Source: Cristatella mucedo
Lineage: Eukaryota > Bryozoa > Phylactolaemata > Cristatellidae
Direction: 5' to 3'
Length of the DNA stretch: 16,000 nt
Assembly: GCA_009760855.2 (NCBI GenBank)
Contig: WPIO01000059.1
Span: 1,267,501-1,283,500 of the forward strand
This document shows, in pieces, positions 1 through 9,323 of the stretch (position 1 is its first letter; each line of letters begins with the position of its first letter). Below the pieces are notes generated by a model, which was not told where the DNA came from, did not search any database, and saw only the letters and a list, made by a program, of their open reading frames with translations. Made by a program: the position numbers and the translations under genes.

Positions 1-100
1 ATAGTGGTACTGTGTACAGTGTCAGCACGCATAAGCACACGGAGGACAATTCACAAGGACAACAAATGCTGTGAGCAATAGGTGCGGCTTTAGCTTCTAC
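1..100 (-). mobile_element. CR1/L2-like LINE, 3'-UTR fragment (antisense, cut by window edge)
   Basis: The reverse complement matches the 3' part of the LINE copy at 8288-9354, from the last codons of the ORF into the region with the TGCTGACACTGTG motif. The segment GTGTCAGCACGCATAAGCAC near positions 20-39 is the clearest shared block. The copy runs off the left edge of the window, so its 3' tail is not visible. Similarity fades near position 100, inside what would be the C-terminal coding end. It is non-coding here. Confidence 0.75.
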
Positions 101-168
101 ACGTGCTCGTCATCTGCATAGAAGGGAAAGCCTAGATTGGGCTTGGCGATCACATCGGCAAACGAGAG

Positions 169-178
169 AGTGAGAGAG

Positions 179-226
<48 letters not shown>
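169..226. repeat. (GA)n microsatellite
   Basis: A GA dinucleotide tract, slightly interrupted at its left end (GTGAGA, GCGAGA) and pure from about 182 to 226. The complementary TC tract lies about 330 bp downstream at 556-678. No gene is associated with it. Confidence 0.95.
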
Positions 227-230
<4 letters not shown>

Positions 231-555
231 GACTGAAGAAATGCAAACCAAGTACTGAGCACTGAGGTACACCCTATTTCAGTGGCTCCTCGGATGATCT
301 TTTTCCATTCACATTATTACTCTGGAGTCTCCCACTGAGATAGGACTTAAAACATTGCCAGTGTTGCCCGGGCAAGATGAGAGGGCACTCGAGAGGACTT
401 GATGATCAATAATATCAAACGCCCCCCGAAAGATCACACAAAGCAAGCAGAGACTTTATATAAGTCTGCATTCCTGCTATGGTTGTTATACAAGGAAATC
501 CGAGACCGATCGCCAGACTGATTGCCTAGCTCTTGCCTTAATTCTTGACCATTGC
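227..555. other. Unassigned spacer with a TATA-like site
   Basis: I see no supported gene in this stretch between the GA and TC tracts. The only notable short signal is TTTATATAAG at about 456-465, a good match to a TATA box that reads on both strands. No initiator or ORF gives it a partner, so promoter activity is speculative. Confidence 0.3.
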
Positions 556-588
556 ACTCTCTCTTTCTCCTCTCTCTCCCTCTCTCTG

Positions 589-678
<90 letters not shown>
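556..678. repeat. (TC)n microsatellite
   Basis: A TC dinucleotide tract. It is interrupted at the left by CTTTCTCC, CCC and three TCTG units, then pure from about 608 to 678. Translating it gives Ser/Leu or Arg/Glu repeats on the two strands, which are artefacts of the repeat and not genes. Confidence 0.95.
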
Positions 679-683
<5 letters not shown>

Positions 684-988
684 CCCTCTCTTCCTTGGCT
701 CGACTGATTTTTCCCCTTTTTTCATCCCCATCGACTATGACCGATAGCCAGCTGCTCTGCGCATCTTTCTTAACCGATTTACCCAGCGAGAGAGCTTTGA
801 TCCGTTAGGACCTGGTGGCCACGGTGTGCTAACACAGAGCCACTTGTACGGATCAAGGGCGGCCGGTCTCTCGAATTTTCTGCCCTCGCCTCATGGATTT
901 CCTGTGTCCCTGATTCTTTACCCAACATTCCCACCGGATGACTTCAAGAGTGCCATCAAAGCGTTCACAGAACTTGTGTATTTTGATC
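679..988. other. Unassigned, no supported gene
   Basis: This is the sequence between the TC tract and the 3' tail of the antisense LINE copy. Open frames are short and have no recognisable motif. Nothing further can be supported. Confidence 0.3.
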
Positions 989-1909
989 ATAATAATAATA
1001 ATAATGATAGCACACTTGATAAAGCACCCTCAGATAACTCAATCTCTCTCTAGGCGCTTTACAATTGCTGCAAAGGAAACACCATCGGATGGTTAGTGGA
1101 AGCGAGCTCGATAAACAACAAGAATAAACAAGGTTGGGGTGACCGGCGCAGGGTCAGCATGCAAGTGAGGTTAGTGATAGCATGCAAGTGTCAGCACGCA
1201 TAAGCACATAAAGGACGAATCACATGGACCCACTAAATGCTTTGATGAATAGGTACGTTTTTTAATTTCTTTTAAACCGTGGTCAAGTCAAGGGATGTCG
1301 TGACACAGATCGGGAGTGAGTTCCGGGCTTTGGGAGCATACGAACTAAAGGCACGGTCTCCAAAGGATTTGAGGTTTGTACGAGGTATAGGTAAACCGTT
1401 AGTTTCCGAAAGGTGGTGGTACGATGCTTGGCCTCGTGGGGCAGCGGATCTGATAGGTAGGCTGGAGCAAAGAATAGAGGGACCTAAAAGTGAGTGACAA
1501 AACCTTGAAGTCGATGCATTACTTGATTGGTAGCCAGTACAGGTCGATGAGAAGTGGTGTGATGTGGCAACTGCAGCACTCGCGACAGACAAGCCTAGCT
1601 GCAGAGTTTTGCATCAGCTGTAAGCACCGGATTGCACGTGCCGGTAGACCAGCAAGCAGTGAGTTACAGAAGCCAAGACGGGATGTCACCAATGCATGGA
1701 CCAACTTAGATATGGTATCCCCATCTAAACCAGCCCGAGTTTTAGCAATGTTATGTAGCTGAAAATAGGCAGACTTGTTTGTGGAGCTGATGTGGTCGTC
1801 TAACGAAAGGTCACTTTGGAGCATGACACCTAGATTTCGTGCAGATTCAACAGGAGATATGCTGGCAGAGCTGATTTTGAGCGTTAGCCTTTCCAATTTC
1901 TGAATCACA
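989..1909 (-). mobile_element. CR1/L2-like LINE copy, 5'-truncated, RT thumb and 3' end
   Basis: This is an antisense copy of the same family as 8288-9354. Its 3' end is the ATT-type tail at about 989-1005 followed by the 3' hairpin (1020-1063). The minus-strand frame 1908-1519 reads through blocks homologous to the C-terminal part of reverse transcriptase: ARNLGV, LSLDDHISST, SKLVHALVTSRL, LQLMQNSAARLVC and HITPLL. A CAA-to-TAA change then stops the frame at 1519-1521, just after the WLPIK motif. Downstream homology (SFGDRAFSSYAPK, NSLP) continues in another frame, so there is also a frameshift. The copy begins abruptly near the codons for IQKLER, downstream of the catalytic YADD region. It is a dead fragment. 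Confidence 0.9.
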
Positions 1910-2511
1910 TAGTCATCACATCACCACGTAGTCTTTGTGGGTTTAGTGACGGAGATAGTTATATATTGGTCACCCACCGCAGAAATCTCTTATCTACCTC
2001 GAAGAAGTGGACTGCCCAGCCAGCTCCTTGACCCTGACCCTCGAGATTCGGTTACTTCCCCGTTGGCCACCAGTCTCCCCCCCCCCACCTCTTGCCAGTA
2101 CAACTGATGACGTAGGCTAAAGTTCTAGCACGCAACTTGAGTGTACAAAGTGACATGCTTTGGAGCGCCGGGAGAAAAAGAAATACTTGAACAGGAAATG
2201 ATCCCGGCAGCCTGTGGTTTGACCTTTCGGTACTCTTACCGATTCAACTTCCGTAAAAGACTCGGCTCTCAAAGCCGGCTTAAACCGGCTTTGGTTTGAA
2301 CTGACCACTCACATGCCCCAACCGAATGGCTGTGTATCGCCTATGCCGTGTGCCGAATGCATGTGTATATTTTGAGCCGAACTATCGTTCCGGCTGCACC
2401 GGCTGTCGGCGTTTCCGGAGACCTTCGTTCTGATTAGATTCGCTCTGCTTCAACTGGTCGCGCTCTGGTTGGGATAATTCCCGGATACCTCTGCCTGCTT
2501 TTTGTTTTTAG
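1910..2511. other. Unassigned, no supported gene; short inverted repeat
   Basis: No ORF with recognisable content. A perfect 8-bp inverted repeat AAAGCCGG/CCGGCTTT with a 6-nt spacer lies at 2271-2292. The right end (about 2488-2511) is pyrimidine-rich and finishes in TTTTTGTTTTTAG, which looks like a 3' splice site; see the candidate exon that follows. Confidence 0.3.
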
Positions 2512-3041
2512 GCATGCCAACCACCGGCCGCCCTACGGCTGCAAGCAGGTGGCCTGCAACGACATTCGGTGCGAACAGCACCGGCACTCTTGGCAGCAGC
2601 AGCAGCAGCAGCAGCGCTTCTTCCGCTGCCGTAGCTGCTGTGCTACCCCCTCAGCCGGCGTCTGGCCGACGGGTCGGCGCCAGCCATGGCATCGACACTT
2701 CCGGGGACAGCGCAGCGGCCGCCGGGCAGTGTAGATCGCAGCTGCAGCAGCGGCCATCGGGAGATGGCCGTCTTAGAGGAGGAGCCGGCTCAGTGGAGGC
2801 TGGCTATGACTTCAGCTGCCCGCAGCCGCCACCACGCTCGGCGTCCTCCTCGTCCTCCGGTAGCAGTCAGGCAAGGCGCGAGGCAGCGACTCTGGTCTAC
2901 GGAAGGTACGCTTGCATCGGACCAGCGCCACGCTGCAACCAGCTCACCCTCGTGCACCATCCAAGAGGGGCCAGCGAGACTTCTTTGCTTCGCAATGTTG
3001 CTGCCTACGATTTAGCCGTTCTGGGGCATGCTTATAGTTGA
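2512..3041 (+). CDS. Candidate coding exon or low-complexity ORF (uncertain)
   Basis: A polypyrimidine tract ending in TTTTTAG at 2511 gives a convincing splice acceptor. From ATG at 2514 an open frame runs to TGA at 3039-3041 (175 codons). It is rich in Ser, Ala, Gly and Pro and includes a Ser run encoded by the (CAG)7 repeat. A second frame from 2513 stays open to about 2734. It reads Gln through the same repeat and has several Cys and His residues (CNDIRC, RCRSCC). A third frame is also open from 2686 to 3015. With three frames open in GC-rich sequence, coding potential is ambiguous. I do not recognise a family and cannot choose a frame, and no poly(A) signal follows closely. Confidence 0.22.
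2594..2614. repeat. (CAG)7 trinucleotide repeat
   Basis: Seven pure CAG units. They lie inside the candidate exon and would encode polySer or polyGln depending on frame. Confidence 0.95.
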
Positions 3042-3066
3042 ACGGAAAACGTACAAAAGCCGTGCT

Positions 3067-3068
<2 letters not shown>

Positions 3069-3116
<48 letters not shown>
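3069..3116. repeat. (TG)n microsatellite, about 24 units
   Basis: A pure TG tract flanked by GCTTA and GGGCGGGG. It is the shortest of the three TG tracts in the window. Confidence 0.97.
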
Positions 3117-3118
<2 letters not shown>

Positions 3119-3937
3119 CGGGGCTAAAAGGAGCGAGATCTTCAGCAGGATACGAAGCCCAAGTCGCTCTGACGTGTGAATTCTGTGTGTGAACCCAACC
3201 GTAAAAATAGCGACCCTATGCAGCTTCAGCCACTTGATCCAGATACTATTCTCGCATGAATAGGTGTGATAAACCAGGAGGTATGGTACTCCCTCTTCAC
3301 GACCGAAGTCTTGGGTTCGAATCCTGCAGTTGGGCGATCCTTTATTGCCAATTGCAAATGGTGGTGATAGACGTTAAGGCTCTTCTGTCGCTATGCAAAT
3401 GAGGCTGTTAAATCAACAGATTTTTTTTACTGCTGCTTATCAAAATTGCAAATTGTAAGTCAATTTGCTTATTCAAAGATGATTCTTAGCTGTAGCTGGC
3501 TGAGCTGACTGTGATTGCCTGATAGCCTTCCGTATTGCTGTACATGTGATGCTGCACACTTGATGCTGCCGAAGCTTGTTGATGACGAAGACGGTTCCCT
3601 TTTTCTCATTCATTCGGTCTTTCTCTCGTTGCCGATGCATTTCGGACTAGCCTGAGATGGCAGCCTCGTTTGAGGCTGCTCCGTGGGGGGACTCTCTCTA
3701 GTCGTCAATGACGTAGCTGCCACGTCACACACCGCTCACGTGTGAGCGTCGTGCCGGCATCCAATCAAGCACGAATCGATTCTCGAGATCCTCCATCTGG
3801 CTCACAGGTGGCTTCACTTGGTTGCACCTGCCTAACTAGCAGACCTCTTTCTTCTAGTCACGTGCTGTCGCATTACGTGTCGCATCATTGCTGACGCATT
3901 ATTTTCGTCTGCATCTGCTCATCTCAACAGCCGTCAC
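3117..3937. other. Unassigned spacer with hairpins and E-box palindrome
   Basis: No supported gene. It contains one tRNA-like B box (listed separately). It also has a perfect 8-bp hairpin, GCAGCCTC/GAGGCTGC with spacer GTTT, at 3660-3679, and the inverted repeat CGCTCAC/GTGAGCG with a 2-nt centre at 3733-3748, which contains an E-box CACGTG. The hairpins are seen directly; no function is inferred. Confidence 0.35.
3255..3345 (+). repeat. tRNA-like sequence, possible SINE remnant
   Basis: GGTTCGAATCC at 3314-3324 is an exact match to the Pol III B box. About 40 nt upstream is a degenerate A-box-like stretch (GAGGTATGGTACTCC). The implied T stem (TTGGG with CCTGC) pairs poorly and there is no convincing acceptor stem, so this is not a functional tRNA. 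The TTCACGACCGAAGTC stretch before the B box resembles the anticodon region of tRNA-derived SINE heads. The 3' extent is unknown. A chance B box remains possible. Confidence 0.35.
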
Positions 3938-3995
3938 ACTAAATTGAAATCCTTTGGCTATCGAACCTTCAGCTTGTATGCGCCAAAAGTATGAT
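3938..3995 (+). mobile_element. CR1/L2-like LINE scrap (RT C-terminal motif)
   Basis: The + strand reads LKSFGYRTFSLYAPK, which aligns with LQSFGDRAFSSYAPK at residues 202-216 of the ORF in the copy at 8288-9354. Homology outside this segment is too eroded to trace, and a stop follows shortly after. This is a short, old fragment of the same or a related LINE family. Confidence 0.55.
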
Positions 3996-4199
3996 ATTGC
4001 TTCTTGAATTGGGAATTATAATTAGAGTAGGCGAACGTGTCAAAAGCGGAGGGCTGCTGGGTCGCGCTTTCACTGCCACGGCTAAAAGCAGCTGGCTGTA
4101 AAGAGTTCGGCTGACTCATCAAATGTATGTGTGTAGCACTCAACCATCACAGGGATATCGTCGATAAAGCTCTAACCATCCCAAATGAGTATAGTAGCT

Positions 4200-4290
4200 C
4201 TATAAGGAAAGTTCATGCACCGTCCTCGGGGTGCGAACCCGTGACCTTGAAGCTAGCGGTGACTGTCGTATGCCAACTCAACAGATTCTG
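4200..4290 (-). repeat. tRNA-like sequence, possible SINE remnant
   Basis: On the minus strand GGGTTCGCACCCC (4240-4228) is a good B box. GTTGAGTTGGCATACGAC (4281-4264) about 30 nt upstream has the position and character of an A box. The T-arm pairs well (GGG/CCC), but no full cloverleaf is evident. This fits a tRNA-derived SINE head. Its tail was not identified. Confidence 0.4.
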
Positions 4291-4420
4291 TTAAATATCT
4301 GATCCCGCGTCAATTTGACTTTGTCACAGTGTAAAAAAATGCTTGCTTCCCAGATCAAGATTTGACCCTTCTGACAATATGGCTATTCAAATGGTCAAAA
4401 AAGAAAAAAAAGATGAATTA

Positions 4421-4490
4421 CAATAATAGTGAATTTGTATAGTGCCCTCAGAGAACTTAATCTCTTTCTTAGGAACTTTGCGCTGACATG
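4421..4490 (-). mobile_element. LINE 3'-tail fragment (antisense)
   Basis: The reverse complement carries the family's 3' hairpin (CTCTGAGGGC block) and a short ATT-type end at CAATAATAG. Like 12478-12540, it has TTGTATAG in place of TTGATAAAG and AGGAACTTT in place of the consensus right arm. Those two fragments may therefore form a subfamily. It is a tail-only insertion of about 70 bp. Confidence 0.65.
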
Positions 4491-4580
4491 GTGCCACAAC
4501 TCCAGTGAGTGTCTGTTGCTTTGCAAGCACAGGAACTTTAACGAGAACAGAAGCGGCAGCCTCGGCTTTTTCCAAGCACA

Positions 4581-4703
4581 AAAGCAAGCCTGCCTTGACT
4601 GAAAGCATTGATTGAAAGCAAGCCTGCCTTGACTGAAAGCATTGATTGAAAGCAAGCCTGCCTTGACTGAAAGCATTGATTGAAAGCAAGCCTGCCTTGA
4701 CTG
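4581..4703. repeat. Perfect 34-bp tandem repeat, 3.6 copies
   Basis: The unit begins AAAGCAAGCCTGCCTTGACT and continues GAAAGCATTGATTG. Copies start at 4581, 4615 and 4649 and are identical; a fourth at 4683 stops after 21 nt. Because 34 is not a multiple of three, all three frames of the minus strand stay open. The ORFs here, with QACFQSM-type repeats, are artefacts. Confidence 0.97.
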
Positions 4704-4769
4704 CCACAGCAACTTGTACCAACTCGCAACAAAGGCACAAAACTGCCACTGACAAAGTGCTTCGTTAGG

Positions 4770-4840
4770 TCAAAATAGGTGCATTTGGCATGACTCGTGC
4801 CGCTATCTCACGGGCAGTGGGTTCGACCAACAATGGTGAT
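4770..4840 (+). repeat. tRNA-like sequence, weak SINE candidate
   Basis: GGGTTCGACC at 4819-4828 resembles a B box. TGGCATGACTCG about 40 nt before it resembles an A box, apart from one key position. No cloverleaf forms. It is listed because it is the third such sequence within 1.6 kb. Confidence 0.25.
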
Positions 4841-5665
4841 GTAATATAATCCTTCTCCTCGGCATTTCAGCTGACTTCGTGGCTGTATTTACTTTGATTT
4901 AGATACAGGTCAATTTATTATCTGGTAGATATTAGCAAAAATGCCCGTGAGTGGGGAACCGGCTTGCAGAGCCATCGGAGCAGATTCCTCCAGATTTTGT
5001 GAGGGCGCAGAATCGCAGACGACCTATCAGCGACAGTCCAAAGCCTAGTATATGGGGCAGCCTTTCCTTTCCATGCTAGAGAGCTGCCTCGGGCGATGCC
5101 AAGCTCGTTTCGGACGTTTACCCAACTTATTCTCAATACCTTTGGATATTCCGCTGATATCTTCGCCTTGACTGTTCACAAGCTGTCCTCGGATATGCTA
5201 CTCAAAACAGGACCTGCTTGGCATAAGGTGCGACGTCACCATTAGTGGGCCTTCTTCGTTGGGTCAGTAAGATCCTCCCTGCATTCTGAATTCGCCCTAT
5301 CAACCGTTCCGCTATCAAACCTACAACCCGTAAGTCTACGACGTAGTAAGCCTAGAGTGCTGTTTAGCACTCGTTGTGGTAGTAGCTCGCTAGCCATGCC
5401 TCAGCATGTTGCAAAGAGTCGACCGTCGGCGACTACTAAGGCTCCATTCAAATTTGTAGGCACTGCTACATTCTGCCTAGCACGCAAGCCACTTAATCGG
5501 CATCATGCAGTTAGCTCTTGACTTGAGAGCATTAAACAGCCAGTAAATGAACCATCTACATCGACCCGCAGTGCCGAAATCGGTCGTCGGCAAATGCCAA
5601 ACGTACTCGCTGCAACCCTACTAATTCTAGTCGACCGCTCGGGGTATGGAATGGGAATCGCTCAC
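4841..5665. other. Unassigned; possibly the 5' region of the decayed LINE
   Basis: No supported gene. A 72-codon minus frame (5136-4918) has no recognisable motif. The stretch lies directly upstream of the endonuclease remnant at 5686-6080 on the same strand, so part of it could be that element's 5' UTR or ORF1, but I see no motif to prove this. Confidence 0.25.
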
Positions 5666-5697
5666 GTCACGTGACTAGACACGTGTGACTACGTGCT
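5664..5697. promoter_or_regulatory. Cluster of E-box palindromes
   Basis: GTCACGTGAC (5666-5675) and ACACGTGT (5679-5686) are perfect palindromes containing CACGTG. A related TACGTGC follows at about 5690-5696. Three E-box-type sites in about 30 bp suit bHLH-zip factors of the MITF/USF/MYC kind. They sit just upstream of the LINE endonuclease remnant. Regulatory function is inferred only from motif identity. Confidence 0.35.
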
Positions 5698-6080
5698 AGT
5701 GCGGCAGCCTCTTAAATTGTGCCTGCCAAATGTCCGCTCACTAAAACCTAATGGGTCACTTATCCGCGATCAGGCTGTCCAGGAGAAGCTATGTGCATTT
5801 CTGCTGACCGAGACCTGGATGACGCCCTGCTCTGGCAGCTGTGAGTGATCACCCCACCTGGGTTCTTATTCTTTCAGTTCATGCGGTCTGACAAGCTGAG
5901 TGGCTGGGTTGCTATTGTTGTTCGTGAATTGTCAGTTCAACAAATTCATACGAAACGACATCTACGCTTTTGCTGCCGACTGTGGCACCTTCGTTCCAGC
6001 CGTCTTGGGCTGCTACTTCCTTGCTACTCACTGCCTCAGCCACCCTCCTGATGCAGCTATGATTCTCACTTTCTCTTTGT
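5686..6080 (+). pseudogene. Decayed LINE endonuclease (APE-type) domain
   Basis: One frame (about 5704-5834) reads LKLCLPNVRSLKPNGSLIRD followed by AVQEKLCAFLLTETWMTP. This is the N-terminal APE-endonuclease pattern of CR1/L2/Jockey LINEs: an N-RS block, then a hydrophobic strand ending in the catalytic-glutamate motif TETW. After a TGA the homology moves to other frames: ITPPGFLFFQFMRSDK with SGWVAIVVRE (from 5845), then AFAADCGTFVPAVLGCY. These correspond to the PPGY-F--PR-D, GGGVAIVVR and DCG-F--AVVYRPP blocks. At least two frameshifts and one stop break it. No RT follows. It could belong to the same family as the 3' copies elsewhere in the window, but no overlap exists to test that. Confidence 0.7.
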
Positions 6081-6874
6081 TGAGTGAGGTAAAGTCTGTT
6101 GGCTACCGAATGCGTACTGGAAGCCGCTTAGGCTTTGAGGGCGCTATGCAAAACTCTCCTGCGTAACACCCACTCAGTCTTTGCCGTTTGGTGGAGTCAC
6201 AGATATATATATATATTACTTTACATTATTTGACATTACTTGATAATTCTCTTTCGTGATGGTTGGCCGACGTGGCTCCTCCTGTGCCCAAACGTGGTGG
6301 CGTATGGTGACGTAGTAGACCAAACCAGAGGGAAATCGGCTCCGATTCAGGAGGAAAGTCGATTGGCTAAATGCAGCTTGAGGCGCAGCGACCCTCCTTG
6401 CATTTGTAGGTATCAGCCCCCGGTGGCAGAGGAAAGCAGAGAAGCCTGCCACGGAACCGCTCACCATTGTGCTGCACCCGACGCCGGCGGCACAGCAGTC
6501 AGAAGTCAGACGCCGGCAGCGGCCGTCGCCTATCCGCGAGGGAGTCTGACTTGGCGCGATCGGAGCTTTGAGCCAGCATCCGCCGGACCCGGTGACGGCT
6601 CGTCGCCTTCGGCATTCGCCCAGGTTTCGACCCTTGTCTGACGAGAGGACGTCTACTCCCAGATCTGCCCAGAGCAAGCTGGCTGTGCACACAGCGATCC
6701 TCGAGTGCTGCTACTGCTGCCGCCGGATAACATGTGCTAGCGAGTGTTCAGTGCGCAGGCGCATCTGCGGCTTCTCTCCCCCAAAGCACTCGCTCTGACT
6801 GCTGCCACTCGGAATGGCCCACTGCTCGCGGCATAGATGTGTGAGCAGCATAGATTTTTCGGGCCGTTGCCTGC
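6081..6874. other. Unassigned GC-rich stretch, long frames on both strands
   Basis: Frames of 133 codons (+, 6240-6641) and 158 codons (-, 6692-6216) overlap. Neither shows a domain I recognise and both look compositional. A short (AT)n tract sits at about 6202-6215. The poly(A) signal at 6875 lies about 235 bp after the + frame's stop, so a + strand 3' terminal exon is possible but unproven. Near 6132-6158, GGCTTTGAGGGCGCTATG weakly resembles the LINE 3' hairpin. Confidence 0.25.
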
Positions 6875-6880
6875 AATAAA
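6875..6880 (+). terminator. Possible poly(A) signal AATAAA followed by a GU-rich run
   Basis: AATAAA at 6875-6880 is followed about 27 nt later by the long TG tract, the usual arrangement for a cleavage and polyadenylation site. No confirmed + strand gene ends here, and AATAAA plus a microsatellite can occur by chance. Confidence 0.35.
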
Positions 6881-6905
6881 GCATTGCTATTTATATGTAT
6901 ATACC

Positions 6906-7005
<100 letters not shown>

Positions 7006-7084
7006 CTGTAGTTTGCATGCTAATGCCTTTAGCAGTGACTGCGCATTCAGGCAGCTGCATTCACGCCTCCACAACAATCATACC

Positions 7085-7346
7085 CATCGGCAGAGCCAGG
7101 ATTTCCAGGTTGGGGGCTGCAAGAGAGTTCCAGGTTCCTTCCGACACAATGACATTGGTACGACATGAAACCAGTTTGTGAAAAAACTTACAAATATATT
7201 CGACTAGCACCTTTCGACCCGTTCGTTCGACTTCTTCACACTGCTTCTGTCCCTTGGGCCTAGGGAAATTTGCCCTAGGATATAGGTACTTCCCTCTGTC
7301 CTTTGGGGGGGGGGCAATTTTCCCCCTCCCCCTGGCTCCACCACTG
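7085..7346. mobile_element. hAT-like MITE, 262 bp, with 8-bp target duplication
   Basis: The left end reads CATCGGCAGAGCCAGG. The right end, read on the minus strand, is CAGTGGTGGAGCCAGG. These align at 12 of 16 positions as terminal inverted repeats, and CAGTGG is a typical hAT start. The flanks are ATCATACC (7077-7084) and ATCAGACC (7347-7354), an 8-bp direct duplication with one mismatch; 8 bp is characteristic of the hAT superfamily. G/C-homopolymer-rich subterminal sequence is present on the right. There is no transposase ORF, so the element is non-autonomous. The divergence of TIRs and target duplication indicates an old insertion. Confidence 0.6.
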
Positions 7347-7354
7347 ATCAGACC

Positions 7355-8287
<933 letters not shown>

Positions 8288-8356
8288 TCCCAGCCTTCGA
8301 GCACCTCAAATTCTCTAAACTCACTAGCTGCATGCATTGATGACATCCGCACATGG

Positions 8357-9112
8357 ATGGCAGCAAATTTTCTAAAACTTAACGATGATAAAACTAACTT
8401 ACTAGTTATGGGCAAACCCAGTGTGATCCAGAGATTGGAAAGGCCGACTCTCAACATTGGCTCTGCCAGCATATCTCCAGTTGAATCAGCTCGAAATTTA
8501 GGTGTCATATTCCAAAGCGACCTCTCGTTAGACGACCATATCAGCTCCACAGTCAAATCCGCCTATTTTCAGCTTCATAAAATTGCTAAAATTCGGGCTT
8601 ATTTAGATAAAGATACCACGTCCAAGTTGGTCCATGCATTCGTGACATCCCGTCTCGACTTCTGCAACTCACTGCTTACTGGCCTACCAGCATGTGCGAT
8701 CAGGCGATTGCAGCTGGTGCAAAACTCTGCAGCTAGGCTTGTCTGTCGTGAGCGTCGCAGTTGCCACATTACTCCACTTCTCGCCGACCTGCACTGGCTA
8801 CCAGTCAAGCAACGGATTGACTTCAAGGTTTTGTCGCTCACTTTTAGGTCCCTTCATTCTATGGCTCCAGCCTATCTGTCAGATATACTACCCCATCAGG
8901 CCAAGCATCGTACCACCCGCTTTTCGGAATCCAACAGTCTGGAAATACCTCATACAAACCTTCAATCCTTTGGAGACCGTGCATTTAGTTCATATGCTCC
9001 CAAAGCCTGGAACTCCCTCCCGACCTGCATCAGAACATACCCTGACCTGACCACCTTTAAAAGGAACCTAAAAACACACCTATTTAGGACAGCATTTAGC
9101 GGGTCCCTGTGA
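8357..9112 (+). pseudogene. LINE reverse transcriptase C-terminal (thumb) fragment
   Basis: The 251 codons are open without stops. Blocks in order are LKLNDDKTNLLVMG (6-19), SARNLGVIFQSDLSLDDHIS (44-63), SKLVHAFVTSRLDFCNSLL (89-107), LQLVQNSAARLVCRE (118-132), HITPLLADLHWLPVKQRI (137-154) and FGDRAFSSYAPKAWNSLP (205-222). This is the post-catalytic RT region followed by the conserved C-terminal tail of CR1/L2-type LINEs. The frame is also open upstream of the listed Met, which is internal to the domain, so no genuine start codon exists. Palm motifs and endonuclease are missing; it cannot encode an active enzyme. The lack of stops compared with the other copies suggests it is among the younger insertions. 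Confidence 0.9.
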
Positions 9113-9323
9113 TTCGTCCTTGATGTGCTTATGCGTGCTGACACTGTGCATGCTGCCACTAACCACATTTGCATGCTGACCCTGTGCATGTCACCCCTAA
9201 CCATAGTATTCATTTTGTTTGTTTTTAAGCATGATTTTACTTACCATTTAATTGCATTTCACTTTGCAGCAAATGTAAAGCGCCTAGAGAGATTAAGTTC
9301 TCTGAGGGCGCTTTATCAAGTGA

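Noticed and set aside
3300-3340. Functional tRNA gene
   Set aside because: The B box is good but T-stem pairing is poor and no acceptor stem or A box at the right spacing is found.
4581-4703. Possible CRISPR-like array
   Set aside because: Units are contiguous with no variable spacers, and the context is eukaryotic.
4387-4755. Minus strand ORF with QACFQSM/KAGLLSI repeats, resembling a repeat protein
   Set aside because: It is the 34-bp minisatellite read in successive frames; the period is not a multiple of three.
6216-6692. 158-codon minus ORF
   Set aside because: No recognisable domain, overlaps a long + frame, and no start or promoter context; left as unassigned.
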